A stretch of DNA of 42,244 nucleotides from Microbacterium sp. USTB-Y (GTDB taxonomy: Bacteria; Actinomycetota; Actinomycetes; Actinomycetales; Microbacteriaceae). Below, piece by piece: positions 23,440-31,990 of the stretch. The notes under the pieces were generated by a model that saw nothing but the letters and a program-made list of their open reading frames with translations, was not told the origin of the DNA and did no database searches. The DNA is taken from assembly GCF_023703415.1 (NCBI RefSeq), contig NZ_JAGMTU010000012.1, positions 1 to 42,244 on the forward strand. Direction: 5' to 3'. The position numbers were made by a program, and so were the translations under genes. Position 1 is the first letter of the stretch; the number at the start of each line of letters is the position of its first letter.

Positions 23440-24963
23440 TTAGTGCGCGTTGCCGAGTCCGCCAGTGAGGCGGCCGTGGAATCGGGCGGTGGCGTCGTTC
23501 ATGCCGGTGAAGGTGACGGTCTTGCCGAGGTGTTCGTATTTGGTGTGGATGGCGTCGAGCGCGGCGACGGTGGATGCGTCCCAGACGTGGGAGCGGGTCA
23601 GGTCGACGACAACGCGGTCGGGGTCGTGGGTGTATTCGAACTGCGTGGTGAGGTCGTTGCTGGAGGCGAAGAACAGTTCTCCGTCGACGGTGTAACGGGC
23701 GGTGGGCTGGCCGTCTTGGTCGGTGATCTCGCGGGTGACGGTGGTGAAGTGCGCGACGCGGCGGGCGAAGAGGATCATCGCGGCGATGACGCCGACGCCG
23801 ACGCCGATGGCGAGGTTGTGGGTCCACACGGTGATGCCGACGGTGACGACCATGACGAGGGTTTCGCTGAGCGGCATGCGCTTGAGGGTGGTGGGGCGGA
23901 TGCTGTGCCAGTCGAACGTGGCGACGGAGACGACGATCATCACGGCGACGAGGGCGGCCATGGGGATGACGGCGACGATGTCGCCGAGCACAAGCACCAA
24001 GACGAGGAGGAACACGCCGGCGAGGAAGGTGGAGATGCGGGTGCGGGCTCCGGATGCCTTCACGTTGATCATCGTCTGCCCGATCATCGCGCAGCCGCCC
24101 ATGCCACCGAACGCGCCGGAGAGGATGTTCGCCGCCCCCTGAGCCCACGCTTCGCGGGTCTTTCGGGAGTGGGTGTCGGTGATGTCATCGACCAGTTTCG
24201 CGGTCATGAGGGATTCGAGGAGCCCGACGATGGCCATCGCGGCGGCGAACGGGAAGATGATGCCGAGGGTGTCCAGGGTGAGCGGAACGTTCGGGATGAA
24301 CAGTTCGGGCAGGCTCTGCGGGAGTTGGCCCTGATCGCCGACGGTGGGGACGCTGATACCGAACACGACAGCGGCGGCAGTGAGCAGAACGATCGCGACC
24401 AGCGGTGCCGGGACGACACGGGTCAGCAGCGGCATCAGATACATGATGAGCAGGCCCGCGACCACGAGCGGGTAGACCATCCAGGGCACCCCGAGCAGCT
24501 GCGGGATCTGCGAGATGAAGATGAGGATGGCGAGGGCGTTGACGAACCCGACCATGACGCTGCGGGGTATGAACCGCATTAGCTTCGCCACCCCGAGAAG
24601 TGCCAGCACGATCTGGATGAGCCCACCGAGGATCACGGTGGCGATGAAGTAGTCCATCCCGTACTCGCGGGCAACAGGGGCGATGACCAGCGCGATGGCG
24701 CCGGTTGCGGCGGTGATCATCGCGGGCCGGCCGCCGAGGAATGCGATGGCGACCGCCATCACGAACGACGAGAACAGCCCCACCCGGGGGTCGACCCCGG
24801 CGATGATCGAGAACGCGATCGCTTCGGGGATCAGCGCGATCGCGACGACCAGTCCGGCGAGGACTTCGCGGGTGAGAATGCGGGGGCTGCGCAGCGCTTG
24901 CAGAACGGTCGGTTCGATCCGGTAGCGGGCGGCGGGATCTTGCGTGGGCACGACGGCGGTCAC
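23440..24963 (-). CDS. SulP-family anion transporter with STAS domain
   Basis: A 507-residue membrane protein. The N-terminal part is a multi-helix SulP transporter with hallmark segments (LTREVLAGLVVAIALIPEAI, GGRPAMITAATGAIALVIAP, GGMGGCAMIGQTMINV). A C-terminal STAS domain at about residues 405-500 (VDGELFFASSNDL, then VVVDLTRSHVWDASTVAALD) follows. The family moves sulfate, bicarbonate or other anions with sodium or protons; the substrate cannot be read. GTG 24963 is preceded by AAGGAG. The gene is divergent from the MerR gene and lies inside the IS, its stop 38 bp from the left end. Confidence 0.9.
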   Translation of the reverse strand: MTAVVPTQDPAARYRIEPTVLQALRSPRILTREVLAGLVVAIALIPEAIAFSIIAGVDPRVGLFSSFVMAVAIAFLGGRPAMITAATGAIALVIAPVAREYGMDYFIATVILGGLIQIVLALLGVAKLMRFIPRSVMVGFVNALAILIFISQIPQLLGVPWMVYPLVVAGLLIMYLMPLLTRVVPAPLVAIVLLTAAAVVFGISVPTVGDQGQLPQSLPELFIPNVPLTLDTLGIIFPFAAAMAIVGLLESLMTAKLVDDITDTHSRKTREAWAQGAANILSGAFGGMGGCAMIGQTMINVKASGARTRISTFLAGVFLLVLVLVLGDIVAVIPMAALVAVMIVVSVATFDWHSIRPTTLKRMPLSETLVMVVTVGITVWTHNLAIGVGVGVIAAMILFARRVAHFTTVTREITDQDGQPTARYTVDGELFFASSNDLTTQFEYTHDPDRVVVDLTRSHVWDASTVAALDAIHTKYEHLGKTVTFTGMNDATARFHGRLTGGLGNAH

Positions 24964-25122
24964 GGTGCTCCTTCGTGGTCGGCGGGGATGTAAGCCCGCA
25001 GGAAGGCGCTCCGTTGCGCCGGGAAGTCTCAGAGATTCGGGAGAGGATGGATGCTGCACGACAGGGTGCGAGCGAACAACGAGACTCTAACGTAACGTGA
25101 GGGTTGAAGGAAATCGGGGATC

Positions 25123-25503
25123 ATGACTGACGCGGCGATGCACATCGGTGAACTGGCCGAGCGCACTGGTCTGTCACTGCGCACCCTCCGCCATTACGAC
25201 GAGATCGGTCTCGTCACTCCGTCCGGACGCACCGATGGCGGGTTCCGCCTCTACACCGCCGACGACGAGGCACGGGTGATGCTGATCCGCCGGATGAAAC
25301 CCCTCGGCTACAGCCTCGACCAGATGCGTGAGCTGCTCGACCTCATCAATCTGGTCAACGCCAACCCGCGCGATCCGGAACTTGATGCTCGGTTTGAGAG
25401 TGTCCGGCAGGAGGCGCTCGAGCGGCGCGACCGTCTCAGAATCCAACTCGCCGCCGCCGAGGAGTTCGTCGCTCAACTTCACGCCCGCTCCACGAAGGTG
25501 TAA
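25123..25503 (+). CDS. MerR-family transcription regulator
   Basis: A 126-residue protein with the MerR winged helix at the N-terminus (MHIGELAERTGLSLRTLRHYDEIGLVTPSGRTDGGFRLYT), then a dimerisation helix at about residues 80-122. No cysteine cluster for metal binding is seen, so it is not a classic mercury sensor. It is divergent from the SulP gene with a shared 160-bp intergenic region that contains a TAACGTAACG direct repeat near 25088. It probably controls the transporter. It converges on the transposase with 19 bp between the stops. Confidence 0.9.
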   Translation: MTDAAMHIGELAERTGLSLRTLRHYDEIGLVTPSGRTDGGFRLYTADDEARVMLIRRMKPLGYSLDQMRELLDLINLVNANPRDPELDARFESVRQEALERRDRLRIQLAAAEEFVAQLHARSTKV

Positions 25504-25522
25504 GCGGCTCACCCAAGTCCGC

Positions 25523-26405
25523 TCAGCGCGCGCCGGTCTTGACCCAGATTAAAGTTCCGGCGAGACAGATCGCGGCGCGGTAGTTGCGGGCGAGTTTGTC
25601 AGAGCGCATCGCGATCCCGCGCCACTGCTTGAGCCGGTTGAAGCACCGCTCAACCACGTTGCGCCCCTTGTAGCGAGCTTGCTGCTGGTCGCCGAAGTCG
25701 ATCGGCCGACCCGGCCGCTTCCGGCGGTGCGCGATCTGGTCGTCACGCTCCGGGATGGTCGCAGCGATCCCGCGGCTGCGAAGCCAGGCGCGGTTCGCCT
25801 TCGAAGGGTAGCCCTTGTCGGCAAGTACCCGGTCCGGGCGGGTTCGGGGCCTACCCTTACCGGCGCGGGGCACGCGAATGTCTTCGAGGACCGCGGTCAT
25901 CATCGTGGTGTCGTTGACGTTGCCGCCGGTGATCAGCATGCCCAACGGCCGGCCACGGCCATCGCAGACCATGTGCAGCTTGGTTGTCAGTCCGCCGCGA
26001 GAGCGTCCGATCCCGTGATCCGGCGGCTCGACCCACGGATTCCTGTCATTCGGTAGAGCCCCCTGTGTCCCGCTTCAGGGTCGCGCCGTGCTGATGCACA
26101 CGCGCGATCGTGGAGTCGATCGAGACCACCCAGTCAATCTTCCCGGCGGCATCTGCCTGCCTCTGGACCTCCGCGAGCAGCTTCTCCCAGGTGCCGTCCG
26201 CGGCCCATCGGCTGAACCGCTTGTAAATGGAGTTCCACTTCCCATACTGCTCCGGCACGTCCCGCCAGGGAGCGCCGGTGCGGTACTTCCACGCCATTCC
26301 CTCGACAGCGAGCCGATGATTCGTCCACGGCCTCGACCGGCCCGTAACCGTCGGCATCAACGGCTCCATCACGGCCCACGCCTCGTCAGAGATCTCGTGT
26401 CGCAT
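25523..26405 (-). CDS. IS427-like DDE transposase in two frames
   Basis: The first frame (ATG 26405, or GTG 26408, to stop 26046) encodes the N-terminal helix-turn-helix and the first catalytic Asp (SIDSTIARVHQHG). The second (open below about 26075, stop 25523) encodes PNDRNPWVEPPDHGIGRSRG, the second Asp (VLADKGYPSK) and the catalytic Glu (NVVERCFNRLKQWR). The switch needs a +1 shift at a run of five G (plus-strand C at 26059-26063). Four G instead of five would fuse both into a 293-residue protein, the usual family size. Ribosomal or polymerase slippage, or a disabling insertion, are all possible. Confidence 0.8.
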
Positions 26406-26709
26406 CACCGTTCAAGGCTCACCGAGACAAGGGCAGATGACTTGATCAACACGCCCTAAACCGCGAGGGAATCGATGTCGTCAGCGTGACTGAGAGCGGC
26501 GCCCCGGGCGACTCAGCTTGGTCGAACTTCTACATCCTCGGGCGGTATGTCGACACTCACCTGTGAGATGCAACCGGTGGCGGGCTGCCAGTGCTGCTTG
26601 AGCGCTCTTGCGGGGTCGTTTCGTAGCGTGTCAACATCGGTGGGAGCTGGGTCGTGGAGTGCTTCGGTCACGATGAGGACGCGGCGGGTGTCGGGCTGGA
26701 TGGCTGCCG

Positions 26710-29301
26710 TCAGACCTCCCCGATACGTGTGACAGTAAGCCTGTCGAGAACGTCTTCCGGCCGTAACCGGTGCTGATCGAGCAACTTCACAACTCCATCG
26801 GTACGTTCGCTCGCCACTTTGATGTTCCGCAGTAGCTGCAGACCTTCCCAGAGCCGCTCGGTATCTGTCGCGAGTGCGCGGATGTCGTCGGGTGTCACGC
26901 GGTAGCTGTCTCCGCCGGCAACTGCGATCGCGTCCTTATGGACGAGCGTGCGCGGGGTGACCATAACCGCTGCGCTAATCTCGGGGACCGCGACCGCTCT
27001 GTCTTCCGCCACAAGTGCGAGGTGCCCGTTCACCTGCAGGGTGTCGGTCACACCAATAACGCCGTCGATCTTGTGTTCGCTCTTCGCCTCGACGCTGATC
27101 CACTGTGTCTCGTCCCAGCACCAAGCAGAATCGGTCCGCGAGTTCCCCTTCGGCTTGAACGCGTGCGCCCCTAGGAACAGCCCGAGCTGTGTGAGCGCGG
27201 GTTCGTAGGCCTTGTGGTCGATCTGCGAGAGGCCATCGAGCATGTTCTCGAACGCGGTCTTGAGCTTCGCGGGACTTCCCACCCCGTCTATATAGGTGCT
27301 GAGCCGTGATGCTGCACTCAGAAGCTGTGCGCTCGGGGCGAGAGCTTGCCGGCCTTGGAACGGAAGGAACGCTGCCATCCACGTAGCGGGCTTGGCGGCA
27401 TCGACCGCCTGCGCGGCAAGCGCGTCCGCCCTGACGGCCAATTCTTCGTCGTTTGCATCGCGGGCGGCCTTATCGATGGTGACCGCGGCTCGGAACAGCA
27501 GCGTGGCTTGGTAGCCCCGCACCGCTGGATACGAGGTCAACGCGGTCGCCGCGAGGTGCAGCTTTTCGCTGGCCGCCTTCCAATCCGCGTTCCACATTCT
27601 CTCCATCGCTTCAACCTCGTGCTTCGCCGCCTCCGCGAGTCCGGGTGCCTCCGCGGGCTCATGCTGCACGGCAGCAGCCCTGATTCGCGCGAGCTCTTCC
27701 TCTGGGTCACTTCGCCACTGCTTGCCCTGCTCGAGGAACATCGCGACGTTCTCTCGAACGTCGTCGAGCGACGTATCGGACTGGTCCAGACCGAACTCGA
27801 TTTCGGACTGCAAGTCAGGCGACAGTGTTGCGCGCATTTCTTCGCGGGAAAGGTAGGTGGTGGTCTCTTTATCGGCGACGATGACGAGTGCCCAGTCCCT
27901 TGGGCCGCGGGTGCACCGTCCGATGCCCTGAACCACGCGGCTCCGTACCCGTTCGGCTGAGACGGCGGCCGCGCGCGCACGGGAAGCGTAGAACCGCTCC
28001 TGGAGGTTGGTGACGCCGGGATATCCAGCCATCGTTACTGATCGGCAGGCCTTGCCGGGGAGATCGATGCCGTCGTAGCGGTTGGCGAGCAAAGCGACCG
28101 ACTTGGTCGACGCGGCAAAGTCGTCGAGCGAATCCTCGACGTCGCTTTTTCGGAACACAGTCCAGTTCTTGGGCACGATCGTTGTGCTGGCGTTCTCCGC
28201 CTCCTTCTCGCTCGGGGTGATGACGATGGACTTCCCGACCGACTTGATGAGTTCTTTGGTGAGCTTGTCTGGATCCGCATTAGGAACCAAGTGCGGGAAT
28301 ACGAGGAAGCGACGTCCGGAGGTGGGGGTTGGTGCTCCCTCGGGGCGGTGCAAGCGTGCGACGGATGGCCTTCCGAAGGCGCGCTCCAACTCGCCAGAGG
28401 TTCCGAGCGTCGCCGAGAGGTAGACCCGTTGCGTTGCCGAGGCGAACAGCGAGTTCTCGAATGTTGGCGGGGTGACGGGTCGTGCTTCGATCTTCGACCA
28501 GGAGACGTAGAGCGTGCAGGCAGCGAGGTGGCCTCCTATTGCGTCGAAGGCGAATTTCTGTGCTGCTGCGAACCGATCGGAGCGGTCAACGCGCGCGAAG
28601 GCGCCGAGAGCACGTGCAAGTCCCGGCAGTGCGTCGTCGCGTTGGGCGAGGACGAGACCGTCAACAAGTTCACGGGTTCCTGCGCCGGGGGTGTTCCCGA
28701 TGAGCTGCTGATACCGCTCCTGGGGGAGCATCGGTGCGACCGCTTCCAGCGCCTCGCTCCAAATCGACCCGTAGAGGTGGCGTGGTATTTCGACGGTGTA
28801 CGCCTTTGACACGTACTGCTCGCCCGCGTGCGCGTCGTCGAACACGATGATGTCTGCCTCAATCAGCTTCGGAGACGTGTTGAAGATCGAGCTGTAGGGG
28901 ACCACGGCCGTAGCCTTCGCACGCTCGTACTTGCTTTGAGCCGACGGATCCCACTGCTTCCAAGACCCCGAGAGATCGACGACGTCGATACCTTCCTTCT
29001 CCGCTGCCGCTACGACTTGACGCACGAGCTGCTTGGTTGGGCAGACGAAGATGGCGCGCCCCTTACCCTCGCGGCGCCGCCAGTCCGCGATAAGAAGGCC
29101 GGTCAACGTCTTCCCCGTACCAGTCGGCAGTTCGATCGCAAGATCCCGGGCACCCACGCGCTTCTCGGCATACTCGCGCAGCAGATCGACCTGCTGCGGC
29201 CATAGCGTGTCTGAGTTTTCCCCCGTCTTCCGCAGTAGCGGGAACAGCTTCTCCGGAGTTTCAGCGCGCAACTGCGTATCCGAGCGCTTCTTGATCGCCA
29301 T
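26710..29301 (-). CDS. SF2 helicase with C-terminal PD-(D/E)xK-like nuclease domain
   Basis: An 863-residue protein. Helicase motifs: I PTGTGKT (Lys64), II FDDAHAGE (Asp155-Asp156-Ala-His158, a DEAH variant), III-like YLSATLG, and VI QGIGRCTRGPRDW. A long helical middle follows (about 520-700). Near the C-terminus Asp724 (TDSAWCWDE) and Glu738-x-Lys740 (ISVEAKSEH) form a nuclease-like D...ExK signature. Helicase-nuclease fusions of this type occur in antiphage loci. It is divergent from the small gene at 29397 and lies beside abortive-infection genes, so a defence role is likely but unproven. I could not match it to a named system. Confidence 0.75.
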   Translation of the reverse strand: MAIKKRSDTQLRAETPEKLFPLLRKTGENSDTLWPQQVDLLREYAEKRVGARDLAIELPTGTGKTLTGLLIADWRRREGKGRAIFVCPTKQLVRQVVAAAEKEGIDVVDLSGSWKQWDPSAQSKYERAKATAVVPYSSIFNTSPKLIEADIIVFDDAHAGEQYVSKAYTVEIPRHLYGSIWSEALEAVAPMLPQERYQQLIGNTPGAGTRELVDGLVLAQRDDALPGLARALGAFARVDRSDRFAAAQKFAFDAIGGHLAACTLYVSWSKIEARPVTPPTFENSLFASATQRVYLSATLGTSGELERAFGRPSVARLHRPEGAPTPTSGRRFLVFPHLVPNADPDKLTKELIKSVGKSIVITPSEKEAENASTTIVPKNWTVFRKSDVEDSLDDFAASTKSVALLANRYDGIDLPGKACRSVTMAGYPGVTNLQERFYASRARAAAVSAERVRSRVVQGIGRCTRGPRDWALVIVADKETTTYLSREEMRATLSPDLQSEIEFGLDQSDTSLDDVRENVAMFLEQGKQWRSDPEEELARIRAAAVQHEPAEAPGLAEAAKHEVEAMERMWNADWKAASEKLHLAATALTSYPAVRGYQATLLFRAAVTIDKAARDANDEELAVRADALAAQAVDAAKPATWMAAFLPFQGRQALAPSAQLLSAASRLSTYIDGVGSPAKLKTAFENMLDGLSQIDHKAYEPALTQLGLFLGAHAFKPKGNSRTDSAWCWDETQWISVEAKSEHKIDGVIGVTDTLQVNGHLALVAEDRAVAVPEISAAVMVTPRTLVHKDAIAVAGGDSYRVTPDDIRALATDTERLWEGLQLLRNIKVASERTDGVVKLLDQHRLRPEDVLDRLTVTRIGEV

Positions 29302-29396
29302 CGTTCCCCCTAATTCGTCGGTGCCCCTGGGCGGAGCGTTCGTGCGCGACTGAGACCACCGCTCGAACAGCGTTCACGGTCTGGAACACTTGCTCC

Positions 29397-29819
29397 ATGA
29401 GCACTGACAAGGAAGTCGTACCCATACTGGTCACGCTAGGACATCTCGGCGACGACAGCCTGCAGCTGCGTTTCCCGTCGGAGCACAGCGACGAGATCCT
29501 GAAGCTTCTCGACGAGCACGGTATCGACCACAACACAGCCATGGAGCATTCCTATGATCCGACTGATTGGATCGAAGTAGTCAAGGTGCTCGGCATAGCT
29601 GCCGGCAGCGCCGGCGGCCTGCACGGTCTGGCGAAGGTGATTACGGCGTTCGTTCGTCGTCACGATGGCAAGCGATTCATATTCACGAAGGACGGCGAAT
29701 CCGTAGACGCTCAGGGCTACTCCCAGCGGACGGTAGAGGCCATGCTCCAGAAGATGCCACAGGAGCAGGCAGATCTGGACGCCGCCACCCGACGCGCGAT
29801 GGGTATCGACGACGCTTAG
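29397..29819 (+). CDS. Small protein, possibly effector-associated (EACC1-like)
   Basis: A 140-residue protein. An N-terminal alpha/beta part (LVTLGHLGDDSLQLRFPSE) is followed by a Gly/Ala-rich hydrophobic helix (VVKVLGIAAGSAGGLHGLAKVITAF), a basic segment RRHDGKRF and a small C-terminal domain. The order resembles the EACC1 component found beside bacterial conflict effectors, where the helix may reach the membrane. The resemblance is loose. It is divergent from the helicase-nuclease gene with a 95-bp intergenic region. Confidence 0.5.
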   Translation: MSTDKEVVPILVTLGHLGDDSLQLRFPSEHSDEILKLLDEHGIDHNTAMEHSYDPTDWIEVVKVLGIAAGSAGGLHGLAKVITAFVRRHDGKRFIFTKDGESVDAQGYSQRTVEAMLQKMPQEQADLDAATRRAMGIDDA

Positions 29820-29986
29820 AGCGGCACGGCACCGCTCCGAGCAAGTGCCATGGCCGCCCAATGGGACATTGAACTTGCCATGAAGTTCGGGCCTGGTCGT
29901 CTGGTGCAGTGCTCAATCGCAGTGAGCTTGAGGGCGCGGCCCGACCGTCTCGAGGCCGGGCTTGCGGAGTGCATAGCATCGGTGGC

Positions 29987-30925
29987 ATGCCGGCATCTCG
30001 CAATCGCATCTCTGCCATCACGCGTCGAAAGCTGTTCGATTCGATCGCGCTGTCAGGGTTGGGTTGGTCGGGCCGTCTCCAGGAGCCGGACTTCCTTGGG
30101 CGCCTCTACGATCTGAGCAGCTTGCCGAGCGCGGATACGCGGTATCGCGATGCGCATGGAGACATCTGGCAGCACCGCGTGAACAACTACGACTGGGACG
30201 ACGACTGGGTCTTCTCGGACAGTCGGTTCAACCTCGCGCATGGTGATGACGATGTAGTTCTCGCGTTCCTCGCCGAGATCTTGCATCCCCTCGTTCGTTC
30301 CGACGAATCGGAGGTCGCGGCGCTCCTCAAGGGCTTCAACGAGGCGCTGGCCCGCGACGGGTATGAACTGTATGCCTCCGATTGGATTAGCGGGCACGCT
30401 GTCTATGGCTGGCGGCGACTCGACGCGTTTCACGGCTCAGCGCCCGAGTTGCGTCTGAGCGAGCGGCCGCTCACGGATCCTGCGGTGCTTCAGGAGCATC
30501 TCACTCGGATCCGGGCCGGGCTGGTGGCTGACCCGGCGGCGGCGATCTCCTCGTGCAAGAACCTGCTCGAGAGCCTGTTCAAGATCATCCTGGACCGCAG
30601 TGGCGTGAGTTACGGCGGCAACGACGACGTGCCGCGCCTGTATCGCAAGGTCGCCGAGCTGCTAGCTCTGAATGCGGAAGCCGTCCCCGAGTCGGCTCGC
30701 GCCAGCCAGACCTCTCAGCAGATCCTCCGAACGCTCGTGACGACTGTGAGCTCACTTGCCGAGCTGCGCAACGAGCTCGGAATCGGACATGGGCAATCGT
30801 CTCGCAGCGCAGCGCTTGCTCGCCATGCCCGTCTCGCTCTGAACGCAACCGTGACAATCGCGGAGTTCGTCCTCGATACGTGGCAGGCGCGCATCGAGTC
30901 TGGCGCGTTGGAGCTCCCCAGCTGA
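29987..30925 (+). CDS. AbiJ-like abortive-infection protein
   Basis: A 312-residue protein starting at ATG 29987. The N-terminal 140 residues match the AbiJ N-terminal (NTD3) pattern: GLGWSGRLQEPDFLGRLYDL, LPSADTR, DIWQHRVNN, DWVFSDSRFNL, LHPLVR. The C-terminal 120 residues are an Abi_C domain of HEPN type (SSCKNLLESLFKIILDRSG, then LRNELGIGHG with Arg261-Asn262 and His268). The R(N)x5H layout suggests RNA cleavage on activation. ATAGCAT just upstream may be a -10 for a short or absent leader. It converges with the HEPN-like gene at 30942. Confidence 0.85.
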   Translation: MPASRNRISAITRRKLFDSIALSGLGWSGRLQEPDFLGRLYDLSSLPSADTRYRDAHGDIWQHRVNNYDWDDDWVFSDSRFNLAHGDDDVVLAFLAEILHPLVRSDESEVAALLKGFNEALARDGYELYASDWISGHAVYGWRRLDAFHGSAPELRLSERPLTDPAVLQEHLTRIRAGLVADPAAAISSCKNLLESLFKIILDRSGVSYGGNDDVPRLYRKVAELLALNAEAVPESARASQTSQQILRTLVTTVSSLAELRNELGIGHGQSSRSAALARHARLALNATVTIAEFVLDTWQARIESGALELPS

Positions 30926-30941
30926 CTTGCGACCGCTTCGA

Positions 30942-31589
30942 TCACATCCGGCGGATATTAGCGAGTGCCTCATCGAGGGTGTGGAGCGCGTGGAGGACTT
31001 GGATCGAGCGGCTGAAGATCAGGCTCTCAAACATGGCGTCGTCGGTCTTGGGCATGACGGAGCGAGAGACGACCCAGGCGGCCCCTGATTCGATGCCGAC
31101 GTCGTCGCTGAACATGTGTGCGGCGACCTCGTTGCGGATCTTCACGAGCGTCTCTTTGAAGGAGCGGTCATCGGCTATGTCCCGGACGCTTGCCTTGTAG
31201 GTGTTCTGCCCCGCGGTGAGCCCCTCGATGTCGATGAAGTCAGCGAACCGACCGGTCTGCGTGCGTGCAGTGCGTTGCAGGTCTCCCAGGACCCTGTAGA
31301 CGCCTTCGATGCTCTCGCGCAGGACGAGGGCGAGGAGCTTCTCGGTCGTGACCCGCGCAGCGGGGTCTGCGGCCATGGCGCGCAGCAGCACGCGCATGTC
31401 GACGTCGATCTGGACGATGAAGAACCGAGCGGCCGCGTATGCCTTGACTACCGCAGCCTCGTCGCCGGCGCCAGCAACGCTCTCGACGTCACGCGCCCGG
31501 TGCTCGAGGGCCTCGACAGCGAGCGGGATGGTGCGGTCGAAGCCAGCGACGCTGTCGGCGTTGGATGGCGGCTGGCTGGGGCTGCTCAT
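30942..31589 (-). CDS. HEPN-like hypothetical protein
   Basis: A 215-residue helical protein. The segment VKIRNEVAAHMF contains Arg152-Asn153 and His158, the Rx4-6H signature of HEPN ribonucleases, placed after helical stretches as in AbiU2/AbiV-like proteins. ATG 31589 is preferred over an upstream frame to 31643, which adds only a basic Pro-rich stretch. It is 16 bp from the convergent AbiJ-like gene. A ribonuclease or defence role is inferred. Confidence 0.6.
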   Translation of the reverse strand: MSSPSQPPSNADSVAGFDRTIPLAVEALEHRARDVESVAGAGDEAAVVKAYAAARFFIVQIDVDMRVLLRAMAADPAARVTTEKLLALVLRESIEGVYRVLGDLQRTARTQTGRFADFIDIEGLTAGQNTYKASVRDIADDRSFKETLVKIRNEVAAHMFSDDVGIESGAAWVVSRSVMPKTDDAMFESLIFSRSIQVLHALHTLDEALANIRRM

Positions 31590-31657
31590 CGTCTCAGCGT
31601 GCCACCGAATCGGCGGGGCCGGTGGACGTCGATCGAAAGTCATCTTAAAGTTAAGGC

Positions 31658-31990
31658 ATGAGTGGGTTGTTGGTGCATGGGCCGCGGATGATCGGGGCGC
31701 GTCGGCAGTTGTCTATCCCGCGGCGCGTGCTGGTGTCGGCGGGGATCGAGGTGCCGGGTCGGGTGCGGTTCGAGGTGGCCGAGGGGGTGGTGTGTGTGCG
31801 TCGCGCGGAGGAGGGTGAGGAGGGTGCTCAGATGGTGTCGAAGGTGGGCCAGCTTGTGACTCCGCCGTGGGTGATGCAGACTCTCGGGGTTGGTGTGGGC
31901 GGTGCGATCTATGCTCGGCCGCGGGCTGACGCCGTTGTGGAGGTCCTAGCCGGGTCTCGTCTGCAATTTGAGCTGGAGGGGGCAGCATGA
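31658..31990 (+). CDS. AbrB/SpoVT-like small protein
   Basis: A 110-residue protein with RQLSIPRRVLVSAGIEVPGRVRFEVAEGVVCVR near the start. This resembles the swapped-hairpin AbrB DNA-binding fold (SIPRRV...AGI..PG.V.FEV). The C-terminal half is Gly/Val-rich. Its stop overlaps the next ATG (ATGA at 31987-31990). An antitoxin-like regulator for the following gene is possible; the fold call is tentative. Confidence 0.5.
   Translation: MSGLLVHGPRMIGARRQLSIPRRVLVSAGIEVPGRVRFEVAEGVVCVRRAEEGEEGAQMVSKVGQLVTPPWVMQTLGVGVGGAIYARPRADAVVEVLAGSRLQFELEGAA

Larger units (their letters stand above)
23402..26456. mobile_element. IS5-family (IS427-like) element carrying SulP and MerR passenger genes
   Basis: A 3055-bp element with terminal inverted repeats GGGCGTGTTGATTTAGT (23402-23418) and GGGCGTGTTGATCAAGT (complement of 26440-26456), 15 of 17 matching. 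It is flanked by TA duplications (23400-23401 and 26457-26458). The ends, TA target and DDE transposase fit the IS427 group of IS5. Ordinary members are about 0.8-1 kb; this one also holds a SulP transporter and a MerR regulator between transposase and left end. No second inverted repeat is seen next to the transposase stop, so the passengers are inside the element. Confidence 0.85.
22976..26566 (+). pseudogene. Hypothetical gene interrupted by the insertion sequence
   Basis: ATG 22976 opens a frame that reads to the IS edge at 23401 (142 codons, ending PQSAVNSL). It would continue into the IS to stop at 23443. Joining base 23401 directly to 26459, that is removing the IS and one TA copy, gives an uninterrupted extension of 35 residues (NREGIDVVSVTESGAPGDSA...) ending at TGA 26564-26566. 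The intact product would have been 177 residues. It is a soluble acidic protein of unknown role, divergent from the gene at 22631. Only the two outer segments, 22976-23401 and 26459-26566, belong to it. Confidence 0.8.

Noticed and set aside
25504..25522. A short (about 0.9 kb) ordinary IS with SulP and MerR as neighbours outside it
   Set aside because: No inverted repeat matching the right end occurs next to the transposase stop; the matching end and the TA duplicate are at 23400-23418.
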